From the NCBI RefSeq assembly GCF_014635725.1, contig NZ_BMDJ01000009.1, forward strand, positions 124,001 through 188,000: a stretch of DNA of 64,000 bases, given 5' to 3'. The notes under the pieces were generated by a model, which was given only the letters and a program-made list of their open reading frames with translations, had not been told where the DNA came from and made no database searches. The position numbers were made by a program, and so were the translations under genes. This DNA comes from Pedobacter mendelii. Lineage in GTDB: Bacteria > Bacteroidota > Bacteroidia > Sphingobacteriales > Sphingobacteriaceae. Positions 26,104-35,132 of this stretch are shown piece after piece (the first letter of the stretch is position 1; each line of letters starts with the position of its first letter).

Positions 26104-27744
26104 ATGAAAATAGCGCTGGCGCAACTCAACTATCATATTGGCAATTTCGAATCCAATACTCAAAAAATAATCAGCAATATTCAATTGGCTAAAAGTAAAG
26201 GAGCCGATTTGGTTGTATTTGCCGAACTGGCGATTTGTGGCTATCCTCCAAGAGATTTTTTAGAATTTGATGAGTTTATCTCGCTTTGCGAAAGTTCGGC
26301 ACAGGAAATCGCTAAACATTGTACAGATATTGCTTGCATAGTTGGATTACCAATTAGGAACGATGTTTTACAAGGTAAAGATTTATTTAATGCGGCATAT
26401 TTTATTGAGGATGGAAAAGTAAAATCTATAACCAAAAAAGCTTTACTACCAACTTATGATGTTTTTGATGAGTATCGCTATTTCGAGCCCGCCACAATAT
26501 TTAAGTGCATAGATTTTAAAGGAAAAAAAATTGCTTTAACCATTTGTGAAGACCTCTGGAACATTAACGATAACCCGCTTTATGTTTCCAATCCGATGGA
26601 TGAGTTGATTAAAGAACAACCTGATGTTATGATAAATATTGCAGCATCGCCTTTTTCATATACGCATGATGATGAGCGTATAAAGGTACTTTCTGATAAT
26701 GCCAAAAAGTATCATTTACCTGTTTTTTATGTAAACCAAGTTGGTGCGCAAACCGAAATTATTTTTGATGGCGGTAGCCTAGTTTTCGATACGGATGGAG
26801 CAATGAAAGCAGAAATGAAATATTTTGAAGAAGATTTGCAGGTTTTCGATTTAACAGAAGTAGAAAATGTTCGCAACAAATATCCCCAGCCAGAAAGGTT
26901 AACCGATATCGAACAAATTCACGATGCTTTGATTTTAGGTGTTCAGGATTATTTTAGAAAATCGGGATTCAGCAAAGCTGTTTTGGGTTTATCCGGAGGA
27001 ATAGATTCTGCCGTAGTTTGTGCTTTGGCTTGTTCAGCTTTAGGGGCAGAAAATGTAATGGCCGTTTTAATGCCTTCTAAATTTTCCTCCGATCATTCTG
27101 TGCAGGATGCATTGGATTTGGTTACTAATATTGGTTGTATGCACGAAATTATCCCGATAAAAGATGCTGCAGAAGCTTTTGATAATATGTTGGCACCTGC
27201 ATTTAAAGGCTTGCCATTTAACTTAACCGAAGAAAACATTCAAGCCAGAATACGTGGAACAATAGTTATGGCAATGAGTAATAAATTCGGCTATATTTTA
27301 CTCAACACTTCTAACAAAAGCGAATGCGCTGTTGGTTACGGAACTTTATATGGCGATATGTGTGGCGCAATTGGTGTAATTGGCGATGTATATAAAACGC
27401 AGGTTTTTCAATTGGCTAAATACATCAATAAAGAAAGAGAAATTATTCCGATTAATACAATTGTTAAGCCCCCATCTGCAGAATTAAGACCAGATCAGAA
27501 AGATTCCGACTCATTGCCAGAATACGATATTCTTGATAAAATTTTATATCAGCATATTGAATTAAAACAGGGTTCGGCAGCACTAATTGCAAAAGGTTTT
27601 GATGAGACATTGGTGAAAAGAATTTTGAAAATGGTAAATGTTGCAGAGTTCAAGCGCTACCAAACGCCTCCAATTTTGCGTGTTTCGCCAAAAGCTTTTG
27701 GTATGGGTAGAAGGATGCCAATTGTTGGAAAATACTTGACATAA
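26104..27744 (+). CDS. nadE: Glutamine-dependent NAD+ synthetase
   Basis: 546-residue two-domain enzyme that makes NAD from deamido-NAD, ATP and ammonia drawn from glutamine. The N-terminal nitrilase-type glutaminase has Glu41 (VVFAELAICGYPPRD), the Lys in KKALLPTYDVFDE and Cys in LTICEDLW. The C-terminal synthetase has the PP-loop GLSGGIDSAVV (about 297-307), TSNKSE and the long NKFGYILLNTSNKSECAVGYGT region. Full length. Confidence 0.97.
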   Translation: MKIALAQLNYHIGNFESNTQKIISNIQLAKSKGADLVVFAELAICGYPPRDFLEFDEFISLCESSAQEIAKHCTDIACIVGLPIRNDVLQGKDLFNAAYFIEDGKVKSITKKALLPTYDVFDEYRYFEPATIFKCIDFKGKKIALTICEDLWNINDNPLYVSNPMDELIKEQPDVMINIAASPFSYTHDDERIKVLSDNAKKYHLPVFYVNQVGAQTEIIFDGGSLVFDTDGAMKAEMKYFEEDLQVFDLTEVENVRNKYPQPERLTDIEQIHDALILGVQDYFRKSGFSKAVLGLSGGIDSAVVCALACSALGAENVMAVLMPSKFSSDHSVQDALDLVTNIGCMHEIIPIKDAAEAFDNMLAPAFKGLPFNLTEENIQARIRGTIVMAMSNKFGYILLNTSNKSECAVGYGTLYGDMCGAIGVIGDVYKTQVFQLAKYINKEREIIPINTIVKPPSAELRPDQKDSDSLPEYDILDKILYQHIELKQGSAALIAKGFDETLVKRILKMVNVAEFKRYQTPPILRVSPKAFGMGRRMPIVGKYLT

Positions 27745-27823
27745 ATCATCAAAAGCATTAATATTATTTCTATATAGTTTATTTTAAGTACTTTACCTTA
27801 AATTATTAAGCCTAACGCTCTAA

Positions 27824-28513
27824 ATGGTTAATTTTTATAAATCCATTCTTACGGTTGAAATGCGTTCGCTAATAGATATGCATGCCCAAAGCTTTAGTAA
27901 AATTCCTGGTGTTGTAATTATTCATGAAACTTTAAATTGGACTGTTGTTTATATGAGTGAGAGAGGCTTAAATCAACTTGGCATTTCTTTAGAAGAAGTT
28001 TGCAATTTAACCAATGCCGAATATTATTCAAGATTTTTTAATACCGAAGATGCTAAAGATTATGTTCCTAAGATTGGTGCTTTTTTGCATGCAAATAATA
28101 AGGAAGATACGCTTAGTTACTACCAACAGTTAAAATTCCCTGGGATGGATAACTGGAGATGGCATTTGTCGAGCACTAAAATATTTTTTCGTGATAAGGC
28201 TAATATACCTGTCTTATCGATTACAGTTTCCATACCTATAGATGCAATGCACCACATGGCAGTAAAGGCCGACAGGCTTTTAGAAGAAAATAATTTTCTA
28301 AGAAATAATTATAATAATTTTTTAAAATTGAGCAAACGTGAAAAAACAATTTTAAAGGAAATTGCTTTAGGAAAAAGCTCAATAGAAATAGCGGCCGAAT
28401 TACATATTTCTCCAACAACTGTAGATACACACAGAAGAAATGTTAGGTATAAACTTGGCACAAAATCGTCTTTCGAAATATCTAAATACGCTAGAGCTTT
28501 CGATTTGATTTAA
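27824..28513 (+). CDS. PAS-LuxR type transcriptional regulator
   Basis: 229 residues. The N-terminal part (about 25-140) reads like a PAS fold (VVIIHETLNWTVVYMSERGLNQLG; WRWHLSSTKIFFRDK). The C-terminal LuxR helix-turn-helix begins LSKREKTILKEIALGKSS and has SPTTVDTHRRNVRYKLG (about 203-219). No receiver domain or Asp phosphorylation site. Likely senses a small ligand or redox state. Stands alone after nadE. Confidence 0.85.
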   Translation: MVNFYKSILTVEMRSLIDMHAQSFSKIPGVVIIHETLNWTVVYMSERGLNQLGISLEEVCNLTNAEYYSRFFNTEDAKDYVPKIGAFLHANNKEDTLSYYQQLKFPGMDNWRWHLSSTKIFFRDKANIPVLSITVSIPIDAMHHMAVKADRLLEENNFLRNNYNNFLKLSKREKTILKEIALGKSSIEIAAELHISPTTVDTHRRNVRYKLGTKSSFEISKYARAFDLI

Positions 28514-28547
28514 TAAAATCGGGAGTAACAATATAGATATCATATAG

Positions 28548-28593
28548 AGCCTGTCGGAACTCTTCTAAAATTCTTCGACAAGCTCAGGATGAA
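28548..28593. repeat. Interspersed palindrome, GCCTGTCGG...CGACAAGCTCAGGATGA
   Basis: GCCTGTCGGAA and TTCTTCGACAAGC form an imperfect stem between two convergent genes. Same family as 31746-31800, 37761-37815, 54694-54838 and 62181-62209. Confidence 0.7.
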
Positions 28594-28597
28594 AAAT

Positions 28598-29014
28598 TTA
28601 TACTAAAGTAGCATCAACAGAAATTGTTGTATCTAATAATTTAGAGATTGGGCAATTTTTTTCTGCATCAGCAACCAATTCATCAAATTTTTCTTTTGAT
28701 AAACCTGGAACTGTGGCTGTTAAAGTTAAATGTGATTCGGTGATTTTACCTTGTGCCGGATCTAAGTTAATTACACATTTAGTTTCTAAGTTTTCAGCTG
28801 TGAAACCTGCTTCATCAATTTTAAAAGATAGCGCCATGGTAAAACAACCAGCATGTGCAGCAGCAACTAACTCCTCCGGATTTGTACCTACGCCCTCAGC
28901 AAAGCGTGAACCGAATGAGTATTGAGTGTTATTTAATGTTGTACTTTGGGTAGTTAAATTTCCTTTACCTTCTTTACCTGATCCTTGCCATACGGCTGTT
29001 GCATTTCTTTTCAT
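28598..29014 (-). CDS. OsmC/Ohr family peroxiredoxin
   Basis: 138 residues, OsmC subfamily by its start MKRNATAVWQGSGKEGKG. Redox-active cysteines are Cys57 (AAHAGCFTMAL) and Cys121 (NCPISKLL); Arg37 in SRFAEG corresponds to the conserved active-site Arg. Reduces organic hydroperoxides in the cytoplasm. Single gene, convergent with the LuxR-type gene. Confidence 0.94.
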   Translation of the reverse strand: MKRNATAVWQGSGKEGKGNLTTQSTTLNNTQYSFGSRFAEGVGTNPEELVAAAHAGCFTMALSFKIDEAGFTAENLETKCVINLDPAQGKITESHLTLTATVPGLSKEKFDELVADAEKNCPISKLLDTTISVDATLV

Positions 29015-29121
29015 TTGAATTTTATTTTGAGTTATTTTAGATTTCTAACAAATAAAGATAATTATATGTTTGTTTATTAACTGCAACTATAATATTAAGA
29101 ATTTGTGATGTGTTGGAAAAT

Positions 29122-29643
29122 TTATTCAATTTCTGGTTCAATAATTTTGCGTTGATTAAACTTGCTTTTTATAGATTGAACCAATAAAATGCCTACTCCA
29201 ATCATTATGGAAATATCAGCAAAATTGAAAACACCTGTTTCGAAAACATAAAAATCTATGTGCATAAAATCTGTTACTGAGCCATGAACAATTCTATCGT
29301 AAAGATTTCCGATTCCACCACCAATCAGAAAACACAAAGCAATTTGCATGCTTTGAGGTAAATTTGGTTTGGAAAAAAGAAAGTACAATCCGTAGCCTAA
29401 AAATAATATTGGCAAACCCATTAAAAAAATCAATCGGAGTATATATGGCATTTGATCGCCAAGACTTAAAAAAGCACCGCTATTTTCTACTTTTGTTAAT
29501 GTAAATCTGTCTTTTACGATACTGATGTGCTCATATTCACTAATTTTATTACGAACAATATTTTTAGATACCTGGTCGCAGCCAATATTTAGCAGTAAAA
29601 AGAAGATAAGGAAAATTATCCTGAAGGAGTGTTTGGAATTCAT
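29122..29643 (-). CDS. lspA: Lipoprotein signal peptidase (signal peptidase II)
   Basis: 173-residue aspartyl protease of the inner membrane that removes signal peptides from diacylated prolipoproteins. Four membrane helices. Catalytic Asp116 in GNLYDRIVHGSVTDF and Asp143 in FNFADISI. It is third in a unit lnt-dinB-lspA, so two of the three lipoprotein maturation enzymes are encoded together. Confidence 0.96.
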   Translation of the reverse strand: MNSKHSFRIIFLIFFLLLNIGCDQVSKNIVRNKISEYEHISIVKDRFTLTKVENSGAFLSLGDQMPYILRLIFLMGLPILFLGYGLYFLFSKPNLPQSMQIALCFLIGGGIGNLYDRIVHGSVTDFMHIDFYVFETGVFNFADISIMIGVGILLVQSIKSKFNQRKIIEPEIE

Positions 29644-29649
29644 ATTAAC

Positions 29650-30120
29650 TTAACGTAAAATATCAGCATCAACAGGTGTATAACCTAAGTGCCTGCTTAA
29701 AGACATAATTTGCCCTTTGTGATGAAATTCATGTGTAATTACATGCGTAAATAATTTTAACGGACTTAAGCCGATTAGCTGTCCGTTTCTGTTAATTTCT
29801 AATTCAATTTGATAGTCATTTCCAAAGGATTCAAAGAATTCGTTTAAATATAAATTAACCAAATCAAAATAGATTATACAATCGTTGAGGTTTTTATAAT
29901 CTTCAAATGGCTTATAATTTATACTCTTTTTTAATGCCCTTTCTCCAATCCAGGATGAATATGTATCGCAAATATGAACAAGTAAATTACGAACTGAACC
30001 TCTGCCAAAAGTGCTATTCTCTTTTAAAAAATCTTCTTCTGCTATAGTTTTAATATAGTCCAGAATTTTTTTTCTGGATGATAAGACTAAATTATATTGT
30101 TGGGCGAGTAGATCTATCAT
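29650..30120 (-). CDS. DinB family protein
   Basis: 156 residues, four-helix bundle type. Metal-ligand histidines are in LLVHICDTYSSW (about residue 49) and the pair in HVITHEFHHKGQIM (about 130-138). DinB/YfiT relatives are metal-dependent thiol transferases or of unknown role. Overlaps the end of lnt by 29 bases and is followed 6 bases later by lspA, so it is co-transcribed with lipoprotein maturation genes. Confidence 0.9.
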   Translation of the reverse strand: MIDLLAQQYNLVLSSRKKILDYIKTIAEEDFLKENSTFGRGSVRNLLVHICDTYSSWIGERALKKSINYKPFEDYKNLNDCIIYFDLVNLYLNEFFESFGNDYQIELEINRNGQLIGLSPLKLFTHVITHEFHHKGQIMSLSRHLGYTPVDADILR

Positions 30121-31732
30121 TTTTTACCCATTTTTTGTAAGGAATTATCAACGCCAATAATATAGCTAATACACTTAAAACTTTGGCAATTACATCACCA
30201 GCTTTAACATAAAAAGTTATCTCATCATTTAAGTTAATATCAGCTTTGATAGCGGTTCTTGTCCACCATTTTGTTTTTTGCGTTACATCGCCACGTTGAT
30301 TTATGAAACATGAAATACCCGTATTTGCAGAACGTGCTATATCGCGATGCGTTTCTATCGCCCTTAACTTTGCATACATTTCGTGTTGATCTTTACCAGA
30401 TGTATTTCCCCACCAACCGTCGTTGGTAATAATGGCTATAAATTGTGCGCCATCTTTAACTTGTTTACCAATCCAATCGCCCCACAAACTTTCATAACAA
30501 ACTACAGGGGCAGCTCCGATTCCACTTTGCGCATACAAAACACTTGGTTTATCCTGCCAACCCCAACCGCCAACACTTCCGCCAAGCTCAGAAAATACGC
30601 CATCCATAAAAGAAAATACTGCAGGGAAAGGCATCTTTTCTGCTCCGGGAACTAATTTTGATTTATGATAAAACTGAACGTTTGCAGAATTTTCGACTTG
30701 CATAGCAGAGTTGAAATTATCATAATAGAATCCAAGATCGGGTCGGAATTTTGCTGAAATAGTTCTTTTATCGGGATATGTTTTTACACTTTCTATACCC
30801 GTAATTAAAGTTCCGTTTTTGTATTTGCTAAGAAAATCCTGAAGAGTCAAAAAGTCTGGATTGCTGCGGATTCTATCTTCATCTGCATAATTTGGAATTG
30901 CGGTTTCCGGCCAAATGAAATATTCGGTGTTGGTTTGGCCGATAGAATCCGATAGATGGGTTAAAATTTTTATTTGTTCTGCGGCTGGGATTGCCTCCAG
31001 TTTTAAATAAGGATCTATATTGGGTTGTACAACAACTACATTACTTGGTGTTCCTTGTTCTGTGGCATTAAAATATTTCGTCAATGAAATTCCAATGGGA
31101 ATCAGTACAAATAAGCCCCAAATTCCTAATGCTTTGAATTTTAAATAACCCGTTTGTAATTTAAGTTTTTTATAAGCTTCGAAAGCCAAAATATTACTTA
31201 TTAATATCCAAAGCGAGCCGCCATAAACGCCTGTATAATCGTACCATTGTGCCAACTGATGCATTCCTGCTAAGCCGTTCCCTAATGTCATCCAGGGAAA
31301 GGCTAGATCCCAAGTTTGTTGCAAATATTCTAAAGCAATGTAAAAAGAAATTAACCCTAAGTATGCAGTAGTTTTGTTTGTGTGTTTATTTAGTCGATAA
31401 AATAACCAAAAGGCGAAAGTCATTAAAGAAGCGCCTAACCCATAAGGGATTAACGAAACAGGTATAGCGACAAATGTTCCGTTATAAGAACTTATTGCAT
31501 TATAAACCCAATATGTTGATGCTGTGTTCCAAATAAGGAATGTTAAACCTGCAGTTAAGAAAATACGTTTACCTGATTTTTTATTTTCGCTACTCGAAAT
31601 ATTTTCAAGGGCTATAAATAACGGAACTAATGCAACTAATAACAATGGCGTTGTAAACGGCATTGGCGGCCATGCTAGCCAAAGTAGAAATGCGCTTAAT
31701 AAGGCGAGGGAGTAAGTTTTTTTCGATTTCAT
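30092..31732 (-). CDS. lnt: Apolipoprotein N-acyltransferase
   Basis: 546-residue membrane enzyme adding the third acyl chain to lipoproteins. The N-terminal third to half has about six membrane helices with the LAWPP motif (about 19-23), then the nitrilase-type domain with Glu276 (FIWPETAIPNY), Lys357 (FYHKSKLVPGAE) and Cys412 (PVVCYESLWG), and a final membrane helix (about 515-533). All catalytic residues present. Confidence 0.95.
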   Translation of the reverse strand: MKSKKTYSLALLSAFLLWLAWPPMPFTTPLLLVALVPLFIALENISSSENKKSGKRIFLTAGLTFLIWNTASTYWVYNAISSYNGTFVAIPVSLIPYGLGASLMTFAFWLFYRLNKHTNKTTAYLGLISFYIALEYLQQTWDLAFPWMTLGNGLAGMHQLAQWYDYTGVYGGSLWILISNILAFEAYKKLKLQTGYLKFKALGIWGLFVLIPIGISLTKYFNATEQGTPSNVVVVQPNIDPYLKLEAIPAAEQIKILTHLSDSIGQTNTEYFIWPETAIPNYADEDRIRSNPDFLTLQDFLSKYKNGTLITGIESVKTYPDKRTISAKFRPDLGFYYDNFNSAMQVENSANVQFYHKSKLVPGAEKMPFPAVFSFMDGVFSELGGSVGGWGWQDKPSVLYAQSGIGAAPVVCYESLWGDWIGKQVKDGAQFIAIITNDGWWGNTSGKDQHEMYAKLRAIETHRDIARSANTGISCFINQRGDVTQKTKWWTRTAIKADINLNDEITFYVKAGDVIAKVLSVLAILLALIIPYKKWVKNDRSTRPTI

Positions 31733-31745
31733 TTTTAAGGAGATT

Positions 31746-31800
31746 TGTCATTTTGAGCTTGCCGAAGAACACTAAGCGTTTCGACAAGCTCAACATGACA
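31746..31800. repeat. Interspersed palindrome with near-perfect 21-bp stem
   Basis: TGTCATTTTGAGCTTGCCGAA and its partner TTCGACAAGCTCAACATGACA pair in 19 of 21 positions with a 13-base loop. It fills the gap between lnt and the upstream PH-SHOCT gene, both on the minus strand, so it could modulate read-through. Confidence 0.85.
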
Positions 31801-31808
31801 ATCGAATA

Positions 31809-32462
31809 TTAAAAGCTATCTAAAATATTCGCTTTTTTGGCTTCATATTCTTCTTGCGTAATTAAATGTTTATCGTACAATGTTTTTAGTTTACGTAGCT
31901 TTAATGTTGTTTCATCTTCAGGTTCCTCTATAACTTCTGCTATTTGAAATGGTTCAGGTTCTTCAGCCTTAGTGGCCTCTGTTGGAATAACATCAACAAA
32001 AGCTTGTGGAGCAGTATTTGTTGTTGAAGCCATCGCCCGGTTTTCTTCCAGTTTTTGTTGATGCAATAATTCCTTATACGCTTCTAACTGTTGGTTAGCT
32101 GCCTGATGCAATTTTCTTGCCTGCACTTTAGGAATAAATTCGGTTACAATATTTTCTCCATGCTGCGGAACGCAAATAAATTTAGAACCAAATAATTCTT
32201 CCTTAAATGAAATTTCCTTAACACTTTTCCATGAAATGTCTTTAAAATTCATAGTTAAACCTAGGTTGCCGGGTTCACAATAAAAAATTCTCTTGTTTGT
32301 AATGGCAATGCTATCAGGTAACAAGTTTACGGCAGGTTTTTTTTGTACACCAAGGTATAAAATTTCTTCTCCAGTGGTTAAAAGGTCATTTAATTTTCCA
32401 ATAACTTTTTCAACCGCTTTTGGGTCTTGTTCGTCACTTAAAAATCTATCTATGCTAATCAT
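31809..32462 (-). CDS. PH-like domain and SHOCT domain protein
   Basis: 217 residues, soluble. The N-terminal bacterial PH-like domain (about 28-110) contains DSIAITNKRIFYCEP and ISWKSVKEISFKEE; after an acidic Pro/Glu-rich linker (about 140-185) the C-terminus has a SHOCT motif, LRKLKTLYDKHLITQEEYEAK-type, ending ANILDSF. SHOCT is thought to drive oligomerisation or membrane-linked assembly. No specific function known. 38 bases after rsmI, likely same transcript. Confidence 0.82.
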   Translation of the reverse strand: MISIDRFLSDEQDPKAVEKVIGKLNDLLTTGEEILYLGVQKKPAVNLLPDSIAITNKRIFYCEPGNLGLTMNFKDISWKSVKEISFKEELFGSKFICVPQHGENIVTEFIPKVQARKLHQAANQQLEAYKELLHQQKLEENRAMASTTNTAPQAFVDVIPTEATKAEEPEPFQIAEVIEEPEDETTLKLRKLKTLYDKHLITQEEYEAKKANILDSF

Positions 32463-32500
32463 AATGTTGTTTAAAATTGATTGTTGTTAATTGATTGATG

Positions 32501-33229
32501 TTAATCTTCAGGGCTTTCATATTTATCTTTGTTCTTTACTCTTTTATCCTTGCTCATCTCTTTACCTGCAATGCAAATTACAAATTCTCCTTTTAAAGTA
32601 TTGTGTTCAAAATGTGATTTTATTTCCACCAAAGTTCCGCGTACAGTTTCTTCAAACATTTTGGTTAACTCCCTACTTACTGATGCTTGCCTGTCTTCAC
32701 CTAAGTATTGTGCAAATTCTTCTAAGGTTTTCAGTAAACGATGCGGACTCTCATAAAGTATAATGGTACGATCTTCTTCAGCAAGCTTTTTAAATTTTGT
32801 TTGTCGCCCTTTTTTAACCGGTAGAAATCCTTCAAAGCAAAAAGCATCGGCTGGTAAACCAGAATTTACAAGTGCCGGAACAAATGCTGTTGCACCTGGC
32901 AAACACTCTACCGGAATTTCATTTTTTATCGCTTCACGTACCAGGAAAAAACCTGGGTCGGAAATTGCCGGAGTGCCTGCATCAGAAATTAAGGCAATTT
33001 TTTGTCCTTCATTTAAGAATTTAATAATCTCCGAAGTTGCCTTGTGTTCATTATGTTGATGATGTGAAAACACCTTTTTATCGATACCAAAATGTTTAAG
33101 CATTGGTGCACTTGTTCGAGTATCTTCGGCTAAAATTAAATCACACTCCTTTAAAATGCGTATGGCCCTAAAGGTCATATCTTCTAAATTGCCTATCGGG
33201 GTTGGCACGAGAAATAGTTTTCCATCCAT
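32501..33229 (-). CDS. rsmI: 16S rRNA (cytidine-1402-2'-O)-methyltransferase
   Basis: 242 residues from ATG 33229. SAM-dependent enzyme acting on the decoding site of 16S rRNA. Signatures LFLVPTPIGNLEDMTFRA, ILAEDTRTS and ISDAGTPAISDPG are present. A further in-frame ATG at 33244 lies inside a GTATCAA heptad array, so it is not the natural start. A Lys/Asp/Glu-rich tail ends the protein. Confidence 0.95.
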   Translation of the reverse strand: MDGKLFLVPTPIGNLEDMTFRAIRILKECDLILAEDTRTSAPMLKHFGIDKKVFSHHQHNEHKATSEIIKFLNEGQKIALISDAGTPAISDPGFFLVREAIKNEIPVECLPGATAFVPALVNSGLPADAFCFEGFLPVKKGRQTKFKKLAEEDRTIILYESPHRLLKTLEEFAQYLGEDRQASVSRELTKMFEETVRGTLVEIKSHFEHNTLKGEFVICIAGKEMSKDKRVKNKDKYESPED

Positions 33230-33230
33230 A

Positions 33231-33272
33231 GTATCAAGTATCAAGTATCAAGTAACAAGTATCAAGTATCAA
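33231..33272 (+). repeat. Heptad array, GTATCAA family (6 units)
   Basis: GTATCAA x3, GTAACAA, GTATCAA x2 in strict register, between divergent rsmI and serS. It starts one base from the rsmI start codon and so forms its 5' untranslated region. Confidence 0.92.
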
Positions 33273-33286
33273 GATATGCATGATTG

Positions 33287-33314
33287 AAAACTGCAAACTG
33301 AAAACTGAAAACTC
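33287..33314 (+). repeat. Heptad array, AAAACTG family (4 units)
   Basis: AAAACTG, CAAACTG, AAAACTG, AAAACTC in one register, 14 bases after the GTATCAA array and just before the serS -7 box. Confidence 0.85.
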
Positions 33315-33318
33315 TTTC

Positions 33319-33326
33319 TATCTTTG
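33319..33326 (+). promoter_or_regulatory. Candidate -7 box of serS
   Basis: TATCTTTG matches TAnnTTTG, 15 bases before the serS ATG. The region where a -33 TTG should be is taken up by AAAACTG heptads. Confidence 0.55.
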
Positions 33327-33341
33327 TGAAAAAAATAAATA

Positions 33342-34613
33342 ATGCTGCAAGTTAACTATATCCGCGAAAATAGAGAGAAAGTTTTAGAACGTTTAAGTGT
33401 ACGTAACTTTAAACAACCAGAGTTGGTTGATGAAATCATCAAGATTGATGAAGAACGCCGCTCAACTCAAACTTCGCTTGATAGTATTTCTGCAGAAGCA
33501 AATGCAGCCGCTAAGCAAGTTGGCGATTTAATGCGGGCTGGAAAAAAAGAAGAAGCTGAAGCCATTAAAGCAAGAACTACCACTTACAAGGAAAACATAA
33601 AAAACCTTACCGAAAAGCTAAGTGAACTAGAAAATACTCAGTTTAATTTGGTGGTTCAGTTGCCAAATTTACCATACAATTTAGTGCCTAAAGGTTCTAC
33701 CGCCGAAGAAAACGAAGTTGTTTATTTACATGGCAAGCCAGCAGAATTACCAACTAAGGCCTTGCCGCACTGGGAATTAGCAGCAAAGTATGATATTATC
33801 GATTTTGAATTGGGTGTTAAAATAACAGGTGCGGGTTTCCCGGTGTATAAAGGAAAAGGAGCAAGGCTGCAACGTGCTTTAATAAATTTCTTTTTAGATC
33901 ATGCAACTGCTGCGGGTTATAAAGAAATGCAGGTTCCACATTTGGTAAATGCAGCATCAGGTTTTGGTACAGGCCAGTTGCCAGATAAAGAAGGGCAAAT
34001 GTACCACTCAACAGTTGATGATTTGTATTTAATCCCAACTGCAGAAGTACCCGTAACTAATCTGTATCGCGATGTAATTGTGAAAGAAGAAGACCTGCCA
34101 ATAAAAAATACAGCTTATACACCTTGTTTTCGTAGAGAAGCCGGTTCTTACGGTGCTCATGTTCGTGGTTTAAACCGTTTACATCAATTTGATAAAGTTG
34201 AAGTTGTTCAAATTACGCATCCTGATAAATCATACGAAACGCTTGAAGAGATGAGCAAATACGTTCAATCTTTATTGCAGGAACTTGGTTTGCATTACCG
34301 CGTTTTGCGTTTATGTGGTGGTGATATGGGCTTTACTTCAGCCATGACCTATGATATGGAAGTATGGAGTGCAGCACAGGAACGCTGGTTGGAAGTATCT
34401 TCTGTATCTAATTTCGAAACCTATCAGGCAAATCGATTGAAACTTCGTTTTAAAGGTAAAGAAGGTAAAGCCCAACTGGCTCACACATTAAATGGAAGTG
34501 CATTAGCTTTGCCGCGTATTGTAGCTTCTATTTTGGAAAACTATCAAACAGAAAATGGAATTAAAATTCCTGAGGTTTTGGTAAAATATACTGGTTTTGA
34601 TATGATTGATTAG
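33342..34613 (+). CDS. serS: Seryl-tRNA synthetase
   Basis: 423-residue class II synthetase. N-terminal coiled-coil arm (about 30-105) that grips the tRNA long variable arm, then the catalytic domain with motif 2 FRREAGSYGAHVRGLNRLHQF (about 265-285, listed by position) and motif 3 near LNGSALALPRIVASILENYQ. Full length. Divergent from rsmI. Confidence 0.98.
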   Translation: MLQVNYIRENREKVLERLSVRNFKQPELVDEIIKIDEERRSTQTSLDSISAEANAAAKQVGDLMRAGKKEEAEAIKARTTTYKENIKNLTEKLSELENTQFNLVVQLPNLPYNLVPKGSTAEENEVVYLHGKPAELPTKALPHWELAAKYDIIDFELGVKITGAGFPVYKGKGARLQRALINFFLDHATAAGYKEMQVPHLVNAASGFGTGQLPDKEGQMYHSTVDDLYLIPTAEVPVTNLYRDVIVKEEDLPIKNTAYTPCFRREAGSYGAHVRGLNRLHQFDKVEVVQITHPDKSYETLEEMSKYVQSLLQELGLHYRVLRLCGGDMGFTSAMTYDMEVWSAAQERWLEVSSVSNFETYQANRLKLRFKGKEGKAQLAHTLNGSALALPRIVASILENYQTENGIKIPEVLVKYTGFDMID

Positions 34614-34715
34614 ACCTCAGCCTTTAAAAGCCAGAAATTATTTTAAGTTAGTGCATTCTTTTCCTTAAAGAGAGGGAAACGAAAGATAGTGGGTTTAGAC
34701 CAATATCAACACAAA

Positions 34716-34743
34716 AAAAGCTTTGCAGCGATGCAAAGCTTTT
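34716..34743. terminator. Bidirectional terminator between serS and the 103-aa gene
   Basis: AAAAGCTTTGCA and TGCAAAGCTTTT form a perfect 12-base stem around GCGA. A-run and T-run on the two sides allow it to end both convergent transcripts. Confidence 0.9.
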
Positions 34744-34781
34744 CATTTTTATAGATAGGTGTATTTTGAATACTTTGTCGA

Positions 34782-35093
34782 TTACAAAATCAAAATTAAT
34801 AATAAAATGATAATGATAATTGCACCTACAGAAAGATAAACACCACCAGAAACTGCACGAGCCTGACCTTTTAATTCTCTTAATTCGCTACGTAAAGCTT
34901 TACGTTCTGCTTTAGTTAAGTTAGATTTATCCATGTCTCTGATTTCTTCAACACGAGTTTTAATCTTTTCTAACTTTAAAGATTGTTCAGTAGTTAATTC
35001 TGTTGGGTTTTTAGCTTTTTCAGCAGCTTGTACTGTGTTAAAACTAACTCCTAAACTAAAAATAAGAGCTAAAGTGTAAATAAATTTTTTCAT
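34782..35093 (-). CDS. Small exported protein with coiled coil and C-terminal membrane helix
   Basis: 103 residues: signal peptide (cleavage near VQAAEKA, residue 23), a charged, helical middle (about 30-80, KLEKIKTRVEEIRDMDKSN and KAERKALRSELRELKGQAR) and a very hydrophobic Ile/Leu-only C-terminal helix (about 86-103). No named family. The layout suggests a periplasmic helical protein anchored by its tail. Confidence 0.75.
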   Translation of the reverse strand: MKKFIYTLALIFSLGVSFNTVQAAEKAKNPTELTTEQSLKLEKIKTRVEEIRDMDKSNLTKAERKALRSELRELKGQARAVSGGVYLSVGAIIIIILLLILIL

Positions 35094-35132
35094 AATATTT
35101 AATTTTTTTAGTGTTTAATCTCTGTTTAACAA

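Noticed and set aside
33230..33244. Longer rsmI start at 33244
   Set aside because: The extra five codons are encoded by GTATCAA heptads; the conserved N-terminus begins at 33229.
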